Positions 36,623-45,259 of a DNA stretch of 64,000 nucleotides are shown here, one piece after another. The stretch spans positions 25,976 through 89,975 of the forward strand of contig DATKFG010000015.1 of NCBI GenBank assembly GCA_035511515.1, given 5' to 3'. Made by a program: the position numbers and the translations under genes. The DNA comes from VBCK01 sp035511515 (GTDB taxonomy: Bacteria > Pseudomonadota > Gammaproteobacteria > Burkholderiales > Burkholderiaceae_F). The notes under the pieces were generated by a model. It searched no databases and had not been told where the DNA came from. It was given only the letters and a program-made list of their open reading frames with translations. The number at the start of each line of letters is the position of its first letter. Within the stretch, counting starts at the first letter, position 1.

Positions 36623-36630
36623 AGAAAGAC

Positions 36631-37101
36631 ATGCGGCCCCCCCTTCGCTGGGCGTTGCTGGCGGGCATGCTGCTCTTCAATCACGTCGCTCTGCCACAGG
36701 GCCCGCCAACGCAGGGCATCGCCGTCATCATGGCGGACAGCTCAACCGAGCCGTCGCTGTCTATCACGAAATTGGCATTGATTTTCAAGCGCAAGAAGAC
36801 CTTCTGGGAAGACGGACAACGAATTCAGCCGATCAATCTGCCGCCTGCGCATCCGCTCCGACGGGCATTTTCGCAGCAGGTACTTGCCCGCAGCCCCGAG
36901 GACCTTGACGACTACTGGCGTGACATGTATTTCCATGGCGTGCTGCCGCCCTTCGTGCTCGCCTCAGAAGAGGCGGTGATTCGTTTCGTCGCAAGCACGC
37001 CCGGGGCGATTGGATACGTTTCTCCGTGTGTGATGGATCATCGCGTCACCGTGGTGCTGCGACTGTACGAAGGGCCGACCTGCACCCGTCTGGCTCAGTA
37101 G
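36631..37101 (+). CDS. Small PstS-like periplasmic phosphate/anion-binding protein
   Basis: The 156-residue protein has a signal peptide (LRWALLAGMLLFNHVALPQG). A single PBP-like lobe follows with IFKRKKTFWEDGQRIQPINLPPAHPLRRAFSQQVL, DDYWRDMYFHGVLPPFVLASEEAVIRFVASTPGAIGYVSP, the pattern of short phosphate-ABC-transporter substrate-binding-like proteins. It is too short for a full PstS and there is no permease nearby. It may act as a ligand-binding accessory of the adjacent porin or sensor kinase. The frame could begin at TTG 36619, overlapping the porin stop. Confidence 0.8.
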   Translation: MRPPLRWALLAGMLLFNHVALPQGPPTQGIAVIMADSSTEPSLSITKLALIFKRKKTFWEDGQRIQPINLPPAHPLRRAFSQQVLARSPEDLDDYWRDMYFHGVLPPFVLASEEAVIRFVASTPGAIGYVSPCVMDHRVTVVLRLYEGPTCTRLAQ

Positions 37102-37339
37102 GCGTCGGCTTCGATCCCCGCCGTTTACTGCAAGATTTGTCAACGCACGCTGCAGATCTGCCATCTGTTGCAGTCAGTCCAAGCGAGTCGGCTACTCGCT
37201 CCCTTCGTCAAACTTAACTTCCAGTTCAACGGCTTACCGGCACAAATCGGGCCTTTTCGAGCCCCTGGCATCAGGTTTGCGTCATTGCCAATGGACGCGG
37301 CCCTGCCGGCCGCGCAAATCAACCGTGGGGAGTGCTTTG

Positions 37340-38101
37340 ATGAAAACACCGATTAACGTGCTGGCAGCCGCGCTGACCGTCGCGGCCTGCGCCCATGCGC
37401 CAGTCGATCCGGCCGCGCGGGCGGAATATGAAAAGGCCAATGACCCGGCCGAGCCGACCAATCGCACGATTTTCGCCGGCAACCAGTTCATCGACCGCCA
37501 TCTTCTGAAGCCGGTGGCGAACGCGTACACGGACCATGTGCCCGAACGCGCACGTCGATGCGTCCACAATTTCGTCTCCAACCTTGGGGAGCCGGCTATC
37601 CTGATAAATGATGTGCTCCAAGGCAACATGGGGCGAGCCTGGATAACCACCCGGCGTTTCGTCGTCAACACCACGGTCGGCGGTGCAGGACTATTCGATC
37701 CTGCGGTTGACTGGGGTCTTCCGTATCACAAGGCGGATTTTGGCCAGACGTTTGGGGTTTGGGGGATCGGGCCGGGACCGAGTGTGCAACTTCCCCTGTT
37801 CTCCTTTTCCAACGTCCGCGACACGGCCGGGCGCATTATCGGCTTTGTCGCCGATCCGGTTGACTACCTCCCGACCGAAGTCACGGCGACCGAGGGAGGA
37901 CTCGGCGTGGTCGACACGCGAGCCGAGTTGATGCCCACCACCGATTTGCTCGAGAAAAACTCGCTCGACTACTACGCGGCGCTGCGCAGCGTGATGGCAC
38001 AACGACGCGCCGCGCTGGTTGAGGAAGGCAAGTCCGGTGGCAAAGATACCGATCCAACTTCGGTGGCGCCGGCCGCTCCAACCGCTAGCGCTGCACGGTG
38101 A
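37340..38101 (+). CDS. mlaA: MlaA (VacJ) outer-membrane lipoprotein
   Basis: The 253-residue protein has a lipobox VAAC (Cys17) and the MlaA core: NDPAEPTNRTIFAGNQFIDRHLLKPVANAYTDHVPERARRCVHNFVSNLGEPAILINDVLQG, TTVGGAGLFDPAVDWGLPYHKADFGQTFGVWGIGPGPSVQLPLF. It removes mislocalised phospholipids from the outer leaflet together with porin and the MlaFEDB transporter, whose genes are not in the window. GGGGAG lies about eight bases before the ATG. Confidence 0.93.
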   Translation: MKTPINVLAAALTVAACAHAPVDPAARAEYEKANDPAEPTNRTIFAGNQFIDRHLLKPVANAYTDHVPERARRCVHNFVSNLGEPAILINDVLQGNMGRAWITTRRFVVNTTVGGAGLFDPAVDWGLPYHKADFGQTFGVWGIGPGPSVQLPLFSFSNVRDTAGRIIGFVADPVDYLPTEVTATEGGLGVVDTRAELMPTTDLLEKNSLDYYAALRSVMAQRRAALVEEGKSGGKDTDPTSVAPAAPTASAAR

Positions 38102-38196
38102 ACCGAACATGCCACAGCTTGCTTCCGCGGCGGGCGCGGCCCGCCCCGACTTTCGAACGACGAATCACTCAAGTACAGTTCTGGAGGCTCGTCGCC

Positions 38197-38472
38197 ATGC
38201 AAAAGCGCGAAGTCAACGTCACCAATCCGCTCGGCATTCATGCACGCCCATCGGTCAAGATCGTGCAGCTCGCTCATAAATTTCGCAGCCGGGTGTTGCT
38301 GACTTTCAATGGCCACACCGCCAACGCGCGGAACATCCTTGCCGTCATGCTGCTCGCCGCGGGCGCAGGCAGCACGATCACCGTGGAAACGATCGGCTCG
38401 GACGAAGGCGAGGCCATCGAAGCGCTCGTCGATCTGATCAGCAGTCGATTTGAGAAATTGCCTCTCACGTGA
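38197..38472 (+). CDS. HPr-family phosphocarrier protein
   Basis: The 91-residue protein has the HPr fold and phosphorylatable His15 (NPLGIHARPS). Position 46, the regulatory serine in many HPr proteins, is asparagine (NARNILAVMLLAAGAG), so it cannot be modified by HPr kinase at that site. GGAGG precedes the ATG. No Enzyme I or EIIA gene is adjacent. It may serve a nitrogen-type PTS or a private pathway with neighbouring membrane proteins. The stop overlaps the next frame (GTGA). Confidence 0.9.
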   Translation: MQKREVNVTNPLGIHARPSVKIVQLAHKFRSRVLLTFNGHTANARNILAVMLLAAGAGSTITVETIGSDEGEAIEALVDLISSRFEKLPLT

Positions 38473-38657
38473 ACCTGAAGAATACGAATCATCGATTTTC
38501 CGTCGACGACGCGCTGTTCGTGATGGCGTTGTCGGTTCCCGCGATCGTCGCCGCGGCCTGCTACCTCGAGTCAGAACGCCAAATGAGCGCTCTGGAACCA
38601 GGAGCGCAGACCGTCGTCTCCACGTTTTGGCGGCCACCAGCCCGTACGGCCTCTTGA
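38469..38657 (+). CDS. Hypothetical small single-span membrane protein
   Basis: This is a 62-codon frame from GTG 38469, overlapping the HPr stop by four bases. It has one hydrophobic helix (ALFVMALSVPAIVAAACYL). I recognise no family. The GTGA overlap and the 15-nt gap to the DedA gene argue for a real coupled gene, but it is short and uncertain. Confidence 0.4.
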   Translation: MNLKNTNHRFSVDDALFVMALSVPAIVAAACYLESERQMSALEPGAQTVVSTFWRPPARTAS

Positions 38658-38672
38658 GAGGACTGACCAGAC

Positions 38673-39182
38673 ATGACTCGCCTTTTGACGCTGTATGGAC
38701 TTGCTCTGGTCTTTGCAAACGTGCTGGTGTCGCAGTTGGGCCTGCCGATACCCGCCGAGCCATTAATGATCGCCGCAGGCGCATTGGGGGCAGGTGGTGG
38801 AGGGGTTTCGGCGATGGCATCCTTTGCCCTTGCGGTAACTGCAGCGGTCATCGCAGACTCGATCTGGTACACGGCGGGCCGGGTCTATGGGGATCGTGCG
38901 CTGCAACTTCTAGGTAGAGTCCCCTTCATTCCGAGATTTGGCGTCCGCCAGGCCAGCACCTCGCTCGATCGATGGGGGCCGTTGGCGCTGGCGCTGGCAA
39001 AGTTCATCCCTGGATTGTCGACCATCGCGCCAGCCCTGGCCGGAAGCGGAGGCATACCGTACTTTCGATTCCTGCTCTTCGATGCGCTGGGTGCGATCTT
39101 TTGGGCTGGCACCGTGATCGTGCTCGGAATGTTGTTTTTCGCGCAAGCCGACAAAGTCGAGTTCCTGCGGCTGTACTCCTGA
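38673..39182 (+). CDS. DedA-family membrane protein
   Basis: The 169-residue protein has about five hydrophobic segments and DedA/SNARE-associated landmarks: QLGLPIPAEPLMIAAGALGAGG, ADSIWYTAGRVYGDRALQ and the FIPGLSTIAPALAGSGGIPYFRFLLFDALGAIFWAG re-entrant motif. DedA proteins are lipid scramblase/flippase-like and support envelope integrity. It is slightly shorter than typical members. Probably cotranscribed with the HPr-like gene. Confidence 0.9.
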   Translation: MTRLLTLYGLALVFANVLVSQLGLPIPAEPLMIAAGALGAGGGGVSAMASFALAVTAAVIADSIWYTAGRVYGDRALQLLGRVPFIPRFGVRQASTSLDRWGPLALALAKFIPGLSTIAPALAGSGGIPYFRFLLFDALGAIFWAGTVIVLGMLFFAQADKVEFLRLYS

Positions 39183-39235
39183 TCGTTCGATTGCGGATGA
39201 TCGCCCTTCGCGTAGCAGCGGGTCGTATCCATCGG

Positions 39236-42055
39236 CTACGAGGGCCGCGCGTCCAGGCTCCGCGCAAGCGCCTCACGCAGCTCGCGCAACTTGGGCGGCT
39301 TGCTTAAGACACGATCAACATGCGGCGGAATGTCGCCATCGGCAACCAGACGCTGCCCCCAACCGGTCAGCAACAAGACGGTCGTCCCGGGGGCAGCGGC
39401 CTTCACGGCACTGGAGACTGTGCGCCCATCGACGTAGGGCATGCCGAGATCCGTAATCACGACGGCGAACGGATTCCCTTGTGCTCGTGCCGCAAGGAAA
39501 GCATCGATGCCCGCCTGGCCACCATCCATCGTCGTGACGCCGTGCCCCTCGGCCTCCAAGGTATCGCGCAGCGACTTGAGCACCAGCGGATCGTCATCCA
39601 CAACCAGGATACGCAGCGGCGACACCGCGCTGGCCGTAGCCAACGTCGTCGTACCGACCACGGGCGTAGCCGGTATCGCGAAACTGAGGCGGATGGTGGT
39701 GCCCTTACCGACTTCGCTTTCGATTTCAATATCGGCGCCGTGACGTTGCATCGTGCCATATACCATCGCGAGTCCGAGCCCGGTGCCGCGTTCGCCTTTG
39801 GTGGTGAAGAACGGCTCCAGACATCTGCGTCGTGTGTCCTCGTCCATTCCGATCCCGGAATCGATCACCTCGACCTGAACGAATTTGCGAACCGCAGACT
39901 CGAACGATTGCAGTCCCTTCTCCTGCGTGACTCTCGTACGCACCGTCAGCGGCCCGCCGTTCGGCATGGCATCGACGGCATTGAAGATCAGGTTGGTGAG
40001 CGCTTCCCGGATTTCATTGTCGGCACCCATGATCGCCGGCAGGTCCGCCGTCAGCTCGGTCTGCATCTCGATGGCAATGCCGCGCTGTTGTGCCATGTCG
40101 CTCCAGTGCGCGCGCGTCAGGTCCACGACCTGCTGCACCATCAGATTCATATCCACCGGAAGCAGCATCGACTGCGGTTCGCGTTGACGATAGAACTCAC
40201 GCATGCGCGCAACGGTTCGCCCTACGTCGTCGATTGCACGCTGGATGGTTTCGAGATAACTGCGGGTGCGCGGACTAAGGCCAGGCTCCCGTTCCAGGAG
40301 CGATTCGGTGTAGAGCGCCACCGGAGAAATTGCATTGTTGAGATCGTGCGCGATACCGCTCGCCATCTGGCCCAGCGCCAGCAGACGCTCCTGCTGCATG
40401 ACGGCCTTCTGCGTCTGGCGCAGGTCCTCGTACGCCTGTTGCAGAGCACCATACAGTTGGGCCTGATGGGCTGCCAGCGCGACGTGCTCACTCGTTTGGC
40501 GCAGAAATTCGCATTCGCCACTGGTGAAGCTGCGCGCTTGCTGGCGTGCAGCGATGAGAACCCCGAACACCCTGCTTTCGACCAGCAGGGGAGCCGCGAC
40601 CATCGAGCTCAAACCCCCTCTCACCAACCGTTGCGGAAACGGGAACGGGACTTGACCGATATCCGGCTCGTAAACCAGCTGGCCGCCCAGGCAACGCGCC
40701 AATCCGTTTTCATCGATCTCGACCCGAGCCTGCTCAATCAACGCAAGGTCCATCGCGAGCGCTTCGCTGTGCAAGCCGACGCTCGTCACGATCAGGCATT
40801 GCTCGGCCGCGTCACGCAGGCAGATGCAACAGAAATCCACCGGCAAATGCTCCTCGAGCGTTCGGATAACGACCTGAAAGATGCTCCGGATGTCCTGACG
40901 CTCGCCAATAGCCCGGGTAATTTGCTGAAGCAGGCTCAGTCGCGCCAGTTGAGCCTGCAGCTTGGCTTCCGCGAGCCTGCGGTCCGTGGTGTCGCGCGCA
41001 ATCTTGGATGCGCCGACGATCCGGCCCTGGCTGTCCCGGATCGGGGAGATGGTGACGGACACATCGACTCTGCGCCCATCTTTTCTAATCCGTACCGTCT
41101 CGAAATGATCGGTCATCTCGCCACGTGCAATTCGGGCCAGGATAGTGGGCTCCTCGGTCGAGCGCTCCGGCGGGATCAGCATCGCCATCGGTCTGCCCAG
41201 GGCCTCTTGCGCGGAATAGCCGAAAAGCCGTTCAGCGCCCGGGTTCCAACTGGTGATGATGCCGTCCAGATTCTTACTGGCAATCGCATCGTCGGAGTAT
41301 TCGATGATGGATGCCAGCCGCGCAAGCTGTGCGGTGCGCTGCTGGACGCGCACTTCGAGCTCATCTTTGGCCTCGCGCAGTGCCCGCTCGGCGCGCGTTC
41401 GGCCCGCAAAGTCCCGGCGGATCGCAACCAGCGCGAATCCGACAAGCCCGCAACCGAGGAAACCGCCGCCGACAATGACCGCTTGAGCCATCGCGGCGCT
41501 GCGGTCGGCACGCTGCTGGCGCTCCTTGAGCAAGGACATCTCAACGGCGCTCAACTGATTGATGAGCTCGCGAATCCGATCGTGAAACCGCTTGCCTTTG
41601 CCCGTTAGAATCCGGCTTTGGGCCGCCGCAAAGCCCTGGATTTTCCGCAGTTCGATGACCGAGCGCAATTCCGCGAGTCGATCGGTAACAAGCAGCACCA
41701 CAGAGTCGATCCGCTGCTGTTGAGGGCCGTTGTCCGCCATCAGCTCGTGCAGGCGCCGGCCCTGGATTTCGACGATCTGGGCGGACTGCCGGTACGGCTC
41801 CAGATAGCTCTCATCGCCAGTGATCACATACCCGCGCTCGGCGCTCTCGGAGTCGGTTATGGCTCCCAGCAGCAATTGGAGGCGACCGAGAACCTCGTGC
41901 GTGTGTTCAACCCACGCCGCATTCTCGTTCAGGCCTATGAGACTGAAATAGGAGATCACTGCAACGACGCCCAAACACGCGAGCGCAATCACAAAGCCGA
42001 CGCCCACTTTCCGCTCTGTGGATGCCAGCCCTCGACCGGCGGGCTCGGCGGTCAC
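39236..42055 (-). CDS. Hybrid sensor histidine kinase CHASE3-PAS-GAF-HisKA-HATPase-REC
   Basis: The 939-residue protein has TM1 (FVIALACLGVVAVISYFSL), a periplasmic CHASE3 domain (ITDSESAERGYVITGDESYLEPY), TM2 near 190-212, PAS (about 245-370), GAF (about 385-530), HisKA (ASGIAHDLNNAISPVALYTESLL), HATPase_c (NLIFNAVDAMPNGG, IDSGIGMDE, GTGLGLAMVYG) and a C-terminal receiver (ILVVDDDPLVLKSL, VITDLGMPYVDG, LSKPPKLREL). The start is GTG at 42055. The H-box HDLNN is of the NtrB/HPK4 type. No output regulator is adjacent; phosphotransfer to another protein is expected. Confidence 0.92.
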   Translation of the reverse strand: MTAEPAGRGLASTERKVGVGFVIALACLGVVAVISYFSLIGLNENAAWVEHTHEVLGRLQLLLGAITDSESAERGYVITGDESYLEPYRQSAQIVEIQGRRLHELMADNGPQQQRIDSVVLLVTDRLAELRSVIELRKIQGFAAAQSRILTGKGKRFHDRIRELINQLSAVEMSLLKERQQRADRSAAMAQAVIVGGGFLGCGLVGFALVAIRRDFAGRTRAERALREAKDELEVRVQQRTAQLARLASIIEYSDDAIASKNLDGIITSWNPGAERLFGYSAQEALGRPMAMLIPPERSTEEPTILARIARGEMTDHFETVRIRKDGRRVDVSVTISPIRDSQGRIVGASKIARDTTDRRLAEAKLQAQLARLSLLQQITRAIGERQDIRSIFQVVIRTLEEHLPVDFCCICLRDAAEQCLIVTSVGLHSEALAMDLALIEQARVEIDENGLARCLGGQLVYEPDIGQVPFPFPQRLVRGGLSSMVAAPLLVESRVFGVLIAARQQARSFTSGECEFLRQTSEHVALAAHQAQLYGALQQAYEDLRQTQKAVMQQERLLALGQMASGIAHDLNNAISPVALYTESLLEREPGLSPRTRSYLETIQRAIDDVGRTVARMREFYRQREPQSMLLPVDMNLMVQQVVDLTRAHWSDMAQQRGIAIEMQTELTADLPAIMGADNEIREALTNLIFNAVDAMPNGGPLTVRTRVTQEKGLQSFESAVRKFVQVEVIDSGIGMDEDTRRRCLEPFFTTKGERGTGLGLAMVYGTMQRHGADIEIESEVGKGTTIRLSFAIPATPVVGTTTLATASAVSPLRILVVDDDPLVLKSLRDTLEAEGHGVTTMDGGQAGIDAFLAARAQGNPFAVVITDLGMPYVDGRTVSSAVKAAAPGTTVLLLTGWGQRLVADGDIPPHVDRVLSKPPKLRELREALARSLDARPS

Positions 42056-42115
42056 AGCGGCATCCCTGCGGTCGTGCGTCGACGGTCGCGCAGCTTGGCG
42101 TACTTCCGGTTCAAG

Positions 42116-43222
42116 TCATTCCGGCAACGCGAAGTAAAACGTTGCCCCTTTATCCACTTCCGCTTCGGCCCAGATACGCCCACCGTGCCTGCGGATCACA
42201 CGATGCACGATGGACAGGCCCACGCCGGCACCCTCGAACTCGCGGGCACTGTGCAGTCGGCGGAATGGGTCAAAGAGCCTATGGGAGTGGCGCATGTCGA
42301 ATCCCGCGCCGTTGTCACGGATGAAATAGATGTTTTCGCCAGTTGCCAGGTCACAGCCAACTTCCACCAGTGCGTCTTCCTTTTTGCCCGTGAACTTGAA
42401 AGCATTGGACAGCAGATTGACGAAGACCTGCCGGAGCAACGCCGGATCGCCAACGCAGTCTGGCAGTTCTGTCACCCGAACGTCAATCCGCCGTTTGACG
42501 TCTTGCTTGCGCAGTTCGGCCACCACTTCTTGAACGAGGGCTGAAACGCTAACTGCCTCCTTGGATAGCGGCTGCTTACCCAGGCGTGCGAATCCAAGTA
42601 AATCGTCGATCAGTCTTGCCATCTGCCGGGTGCTGTCGCGCGCAGCCCTGAATAAGCGCCTGCCTGACTCGTCGAGCTTTTCGCCCAGCTCTTCCTCGAT
42701 GATCTGGCAACAACCGTCTATCGACCTCAAGGGCGCCCGAAGATCATGAGAAACGGAGAAAGAGAAAGCCTCGAGGTCCTTGTTGGCCGCTTCCAGTTCC
42801 GCGGCGTGCTCGCGCAAGCGCTGCGCCAGCTGTGCGTTTTCCAGGCGCAATCGCTTCATGGCCAACGCGCGGGAAAGCACCGGCAGGATCACGCGCAGCT
42901 TGAAGGGCTTAAGGATGTAATCGAGCGCTCCCGTTTTCATCGCATCCACGGCCGTGGCGATGGTGCCCTCGCCCGTCATGATGATGCCGACGAGCTCGGG
43001 ATCCGCTTCGAGCGCCGCCCGAAGCAGGGCAATGCCGTCCATCTCCGGCATCATCAGGTCGGCAAGGAGCAGGTCGAACTTGGTGCTCTGCAAGGCGGTC
43101 AGTGCGGCGCTGCCCGAGGAGAAGCCGGTGGGCTCATAGCCCTCGTCGCGCAGCGTGTCGCACAGCGCCTTCAACAGCGCCGCTTCATCGTCCACGATGA
43201 GCAATCGGGCTGGACTGGTCAT
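42116..43222 (-). CDS. Receiver-histidine kinase (REC-HisKA-HATPase)
   Basis: The 368-residue cytoplasmic protein has a receiver (1-118, LLADLMMPEMDGIALL, DYILKPFKLRVIL), a short coiled coil, HisKA (SFSVSHDLRAPLRSIDGCC) and HATPase_c (NLLSNAFKFTGK, IRDNGAGFDM, GAGVGLSIVHRVIRRHGG). A kinase with an N-terminal receiver can be phosphorylated by another kinase, such as the hybrid protein encoded 60 nt downstream in the same direction. Together they look like a phosphorelay. Confidence 0.92.
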   Translation of the reverse strand: MTSPARLLIVDDEAALLKALCDTLRDEGYEPTGFSSGSAALTALQSTKFDLLLADLMMPEMDGIALLRAALEADPELVGIIMTGEGTIATAVDAMKTGALDYILKPFKLRVILPVLSRALAMKRLRLENAQLAQRLREHAAELEAANKDLEAFSFSVSHDLRAPLRSIDGCCQIIEEELGEKLDESGRRLFRAARDSTRQMARLIDDLLGFARLGKQPLSKEAVSVSALVQEVVAELRKQDVKRRIDVRVTELPDCVGDPALLRQVFVNLLSNAFKFTGKKEDALVEVGCDLATGENIYFIRDNGAGFDMRHSHRLFDPFRRLHSAREFEGAGVGLSIVHRVIRRHGGRIWAEAEVDKGATFYFALPE

Positions 43223-43641
43223 CGACTTGTCTTCGTCCGGAACAGTCTCTGGTACCGCGCACTCGGTGCGCTCGTCGGGAAGTTGCGGTGCCTGGCGTCG
43301 TGGTGCTTCATGTGAAAGCCGGGTGATGACGGCCGCCGGCGTGCATAATGCGATCGGTCGGTTGGCTGCGTCAGCAGTCCGCGACGACCGGACCTGGCCG
43401 CGCCGGGCGGGAATCGGCAGTGGCTGGGCAGGTAGTGTTCTGGCGAAGACGGACTCCTGTCAAGGCCCTGACGATGCGGGGTTTGCACCCATTTCCAGCG
43501 TTCATTCCGGTAACTATTCCCCCACGAGGTTCCGGGAGCGGCCGGCTTGGGGTCTTTCACCGATACCATCGTCCAATGGATTCGTCTGCACGCCTCTGGT
43601 CTGATCCTGCAGCAGCATTGAATTCGATTCGAGGGCCCCAA
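43223..43641. other. Intergenic region of about 420 bp
   Basis: A divergent region between the receiver-kinase gene (minus) and the Tat-exported hydrolase (plus). Open frames run through it, including an in-frame upstream extension of the hydrolase, but they lack signal or domain character. I see no RNA gene or clear operator. Confidence 0.4.
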
Positions 43642-44694
43642 ATGTCAGAAGGAGTCAACCTTGGTCGACGCCGCCTGCTGGGCACCTCGGCCATGACCGT
43701 TGCCACTTCCCAGCTCGCAATGACCTCCGTTGCGCGCGCGCAGACCGGCAGTACAAAGTCGGTGGATCTGCACGCGATCCAGCCGGGGACGAATACCTCG
43801 TTCGCCACCCTGAAGCAGATCGATGCGGGCGTGCTGAATGTCGCGTACGCCGAAGCCGGCCCAGCCGATGGTCGTGCGGTCCTTCTCCTTCATGGCTGGC
43901 CCTATGACATTCACAGCTACGTCGATGTGGCCCCGTTGTTGGCGTCGGCGGGCTACAGGGTGCTCGTCCCGTATATACGCGGCTACGGCCCGACACGCTT
44001 CCTTTCAGGTGAGACGTTCCGGAACGGCCAGCCCTCGGCGCTCGCTGTCGACACCATCGCCTTCATGGATGCTCTCAAAATCGAGAAGGCCACCCTTGCC
44101 GGCTATGATTGGGGAGCGCGGACGGCCAACATTATGGCGGCGCTTTGGCCCGAGCGTTGCAAGGCCATGGTGTCCGTGAGCGGCTATCTGATCGGCAGCC
44201 AGGAGGCCGGCAAGTTGCCGTTACCCCCCAAGGCCGAGCTCCAATGGTGGTACCAGTTTTACTTTGCCACCGAGCGCGGCCGGGCAGGCTACGACAAATA
44301 CCGGCATGACTTTGCGAAGCTCATTTGGCAGATTGCGTCGCCGAAGTGGAACTTCGATGATGCGACATTCGATCGCAGTGCAGCGTCTTTCAACAATCCG
44401 GATCACGTAAGCATCGCGATCCACAATTATCGCTGGCGACTCGCACTGGCTGAAGGCGAACCGAGATACGACGATCTGGAAAAGCGGCTTGCCGCGGCTC
44501 CGGTCATCCACGTGCCCACCATTACCCTCGAGGGTGACGCCAATGGCGCGCCGCATCCGGACGCCAGTTCCTATGCCAAGAAATTCTCTGGAAAGTATTC
44601 ACACCGGGTTATCGAGGGCGGCATCGGGCACAACCTGCCACAGGAAGCCCCGCAGGCCTTTGCCCAGGCTGTGATCGACGTCGATGGGTATTGA
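43642..44694 (+). CDS. Tat-exported alpha/beta hydrolase (epoxide hydrolase/haloalkane dehalogenase type)
   Basis: The 350-residue protein has a twin-arginine signal (GRRRLLGTSAMTVATSQLAMTSVARAQ). The oxyanion-hole motif HGWP is at 84-87, the nucleophile elbow AGYDWGAR has Asp156, and the catalytic His330 is in GIGHNLPQEAP. An Asp nucleophile in GYDWG is the hallmark of epoxide hydrolases and dehalogenases rather than Ser esterases. The export route implies a folded, periplasmic enzyme. The ATG at 43642 (GAGGG upstream) is preferred over 43576. It is followed by a perfect 8-bp hairpin. Confidence 0.88.
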   Translation: MSEGVNLGRRRLLGTSAMTVATSQLAMTSVARAQTGSTKSVDLHAIQPGTNTSFATLKQIDAGVLNVAYAEAGPADGRAVLLLHGWPYDIHSYVDVAPLLASAGYRVLVPYIRGYGPTRFLSGETFRNGQPSALAVDTIAFMDALKIEKATLAGYDWGARTANIMAALWPERCKAMVSVSGYLIGSQEAGKLPLPPKAELQWWYQFYFATERGRAGYDKYRHDFAKLIWQIASPKWNFDDATFDRSAASFNNPDHVSIAIHNYRWRLALAEGEPRYDDLEKRLAAAPVIHVPTITLEGDANGAPHPDASSYAKKFSGKYSHRVIEGGIGHNLPQEAPQAFAQAVIDVDGY

Positions 44695-44720
44695 TGTCGG
44701 GCTTGTTTACAGGCCCGACA
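44695..44720. terminator. Hairpin between convergent genes, probable bidirectional terminator
   Basis: The perfect stem TGTCGGGC (44695-44702) and GCCCGACA (44713-44720) with a 10-nt loop immediately follows the hydrolase stop and lies 25 bp from the DksA-like stop. There is no T-run on either side, so termination may be Rho-assisted. Confidence 0.45.
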
Positions 44721-44744
44721 CGACCAGCGTCATGCTCAGATCCG

Positions 44745-45146
44745 CTACTTTTGCCTGGAACCTCGTGGCCCGGTCGATTCGCGCGTCGCCTGCTCGGCCA
44801 CCGTGTAGATAGACTCGGGTGTCGCTTCCAGTCTTTCCTTCGGTATCGGTTGGTTGCTGGCGTCGGAGAGCCCGTAAGTGCCTTCCGCGATTTTTTCCAG
44901 CGCCCTCTGGATCTGGGCCAGTCGCTGCACGTTGCGAGCGACCAGATTGCCGTCAAGCTCCAGCGTCGCGAGCCTCTGTGCGTCATCTTCGTATTCCTCA
45001 GCCTGCCCGCTCGACTGAGAATTTACGTCCTTCTCCTCGGCCTCTTCGCCCTGCGTTGCGCCCACCAACTCGTCGCGCAGTTTCGTCAATCGCTGGCGTT
45101 GTCGCTCAATAAACGCTTTATCGAACCTCTCTGGCTTGCTGTTCAT
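44745..45146 (-). CDS. DksA/TraR-like protein lacking the zinc-finger cysteines
   Basis: The 133-residue protein is predicted as a coiled-coil (FIERQRQRLTKLRDELVGATQGEEAEEKDVN ... QRLAQIQRALEKIAEGTYGL) followed by the DksA C-terminal box. The four zinc ligands are replaced: YGLSDASNQPIPKERL has Ser/Ser for the first pair, and IYTVAEQ has Thr/Glu for the second. DksA proteins enter the RNA polymerase secondary channel; acidic residues at the coiled-coil tip (EEAEEKD) are present here. GGAGGACCT precedes the ATG. The 5' leader contains a perfect 34-nt palindrome. Confidence 0.82.
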   Translation of the reverse strand: MNSKPERFDKAFIERQRQRLTKLRDELVGATQGEEAEEKDVNSQSSGQAEEYEDDAQRLATLELDGNLVARNVQRLAQIQRALEKIAEGTYGLSDASNQPIPKERLEATPESIYTVAEQATRESTGPRGSRQK

Positions 45147-45160
45147 AGGTCCTCCAACTG

Positions 45161-45194
45161 GTTCGCTTGCCCATCGTCCGATGGGCAAGCGAAC
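45161..45194. repeat. Perfect 34-nt palindrome in the leader of the DksA-like gene
   Basis: Arms GTTCGCTTGCCCATCG (45161-45176) and CGATGGGCAAGCGAAC (45179-45194) are exact inverted repeats around two bases. In the minus-strand transcript it would form a 15-bp hairpin with a 4-nt loop. It ends 15 nt upstream of the start codon, next to the ribosome binding site GGAGG. Confidence 0.9.
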
Positions 45195-45234
45195 GGGGCG
45201 GCCACTAAGCGACGACATGCCCGTTGCGTTTTTA

Positions 45235-45240
45235 ATTATA
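45235..45240 (-). promoter_or_regulatory. TATAAT -10 element of the DksA-like gene
   Basis: A perfect TATAAT reads on the minus strand (45240-45235) in an AT-rich patch, about 90 bp upstream of the start at 45146. I do not see a matching -35 TTGACA. The resulting leader would include the palindrome at 45161-45194. Confidence 0.45.
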
Positions 45241-45259
45241 AGACCGAAGGCGATATTCG

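Noticed and set aside
39320..41608. 762-codon frame opposite the hybrid kinase
   Set aside because: No homology signals; the kinase domains on the minus strand are unambiguous.
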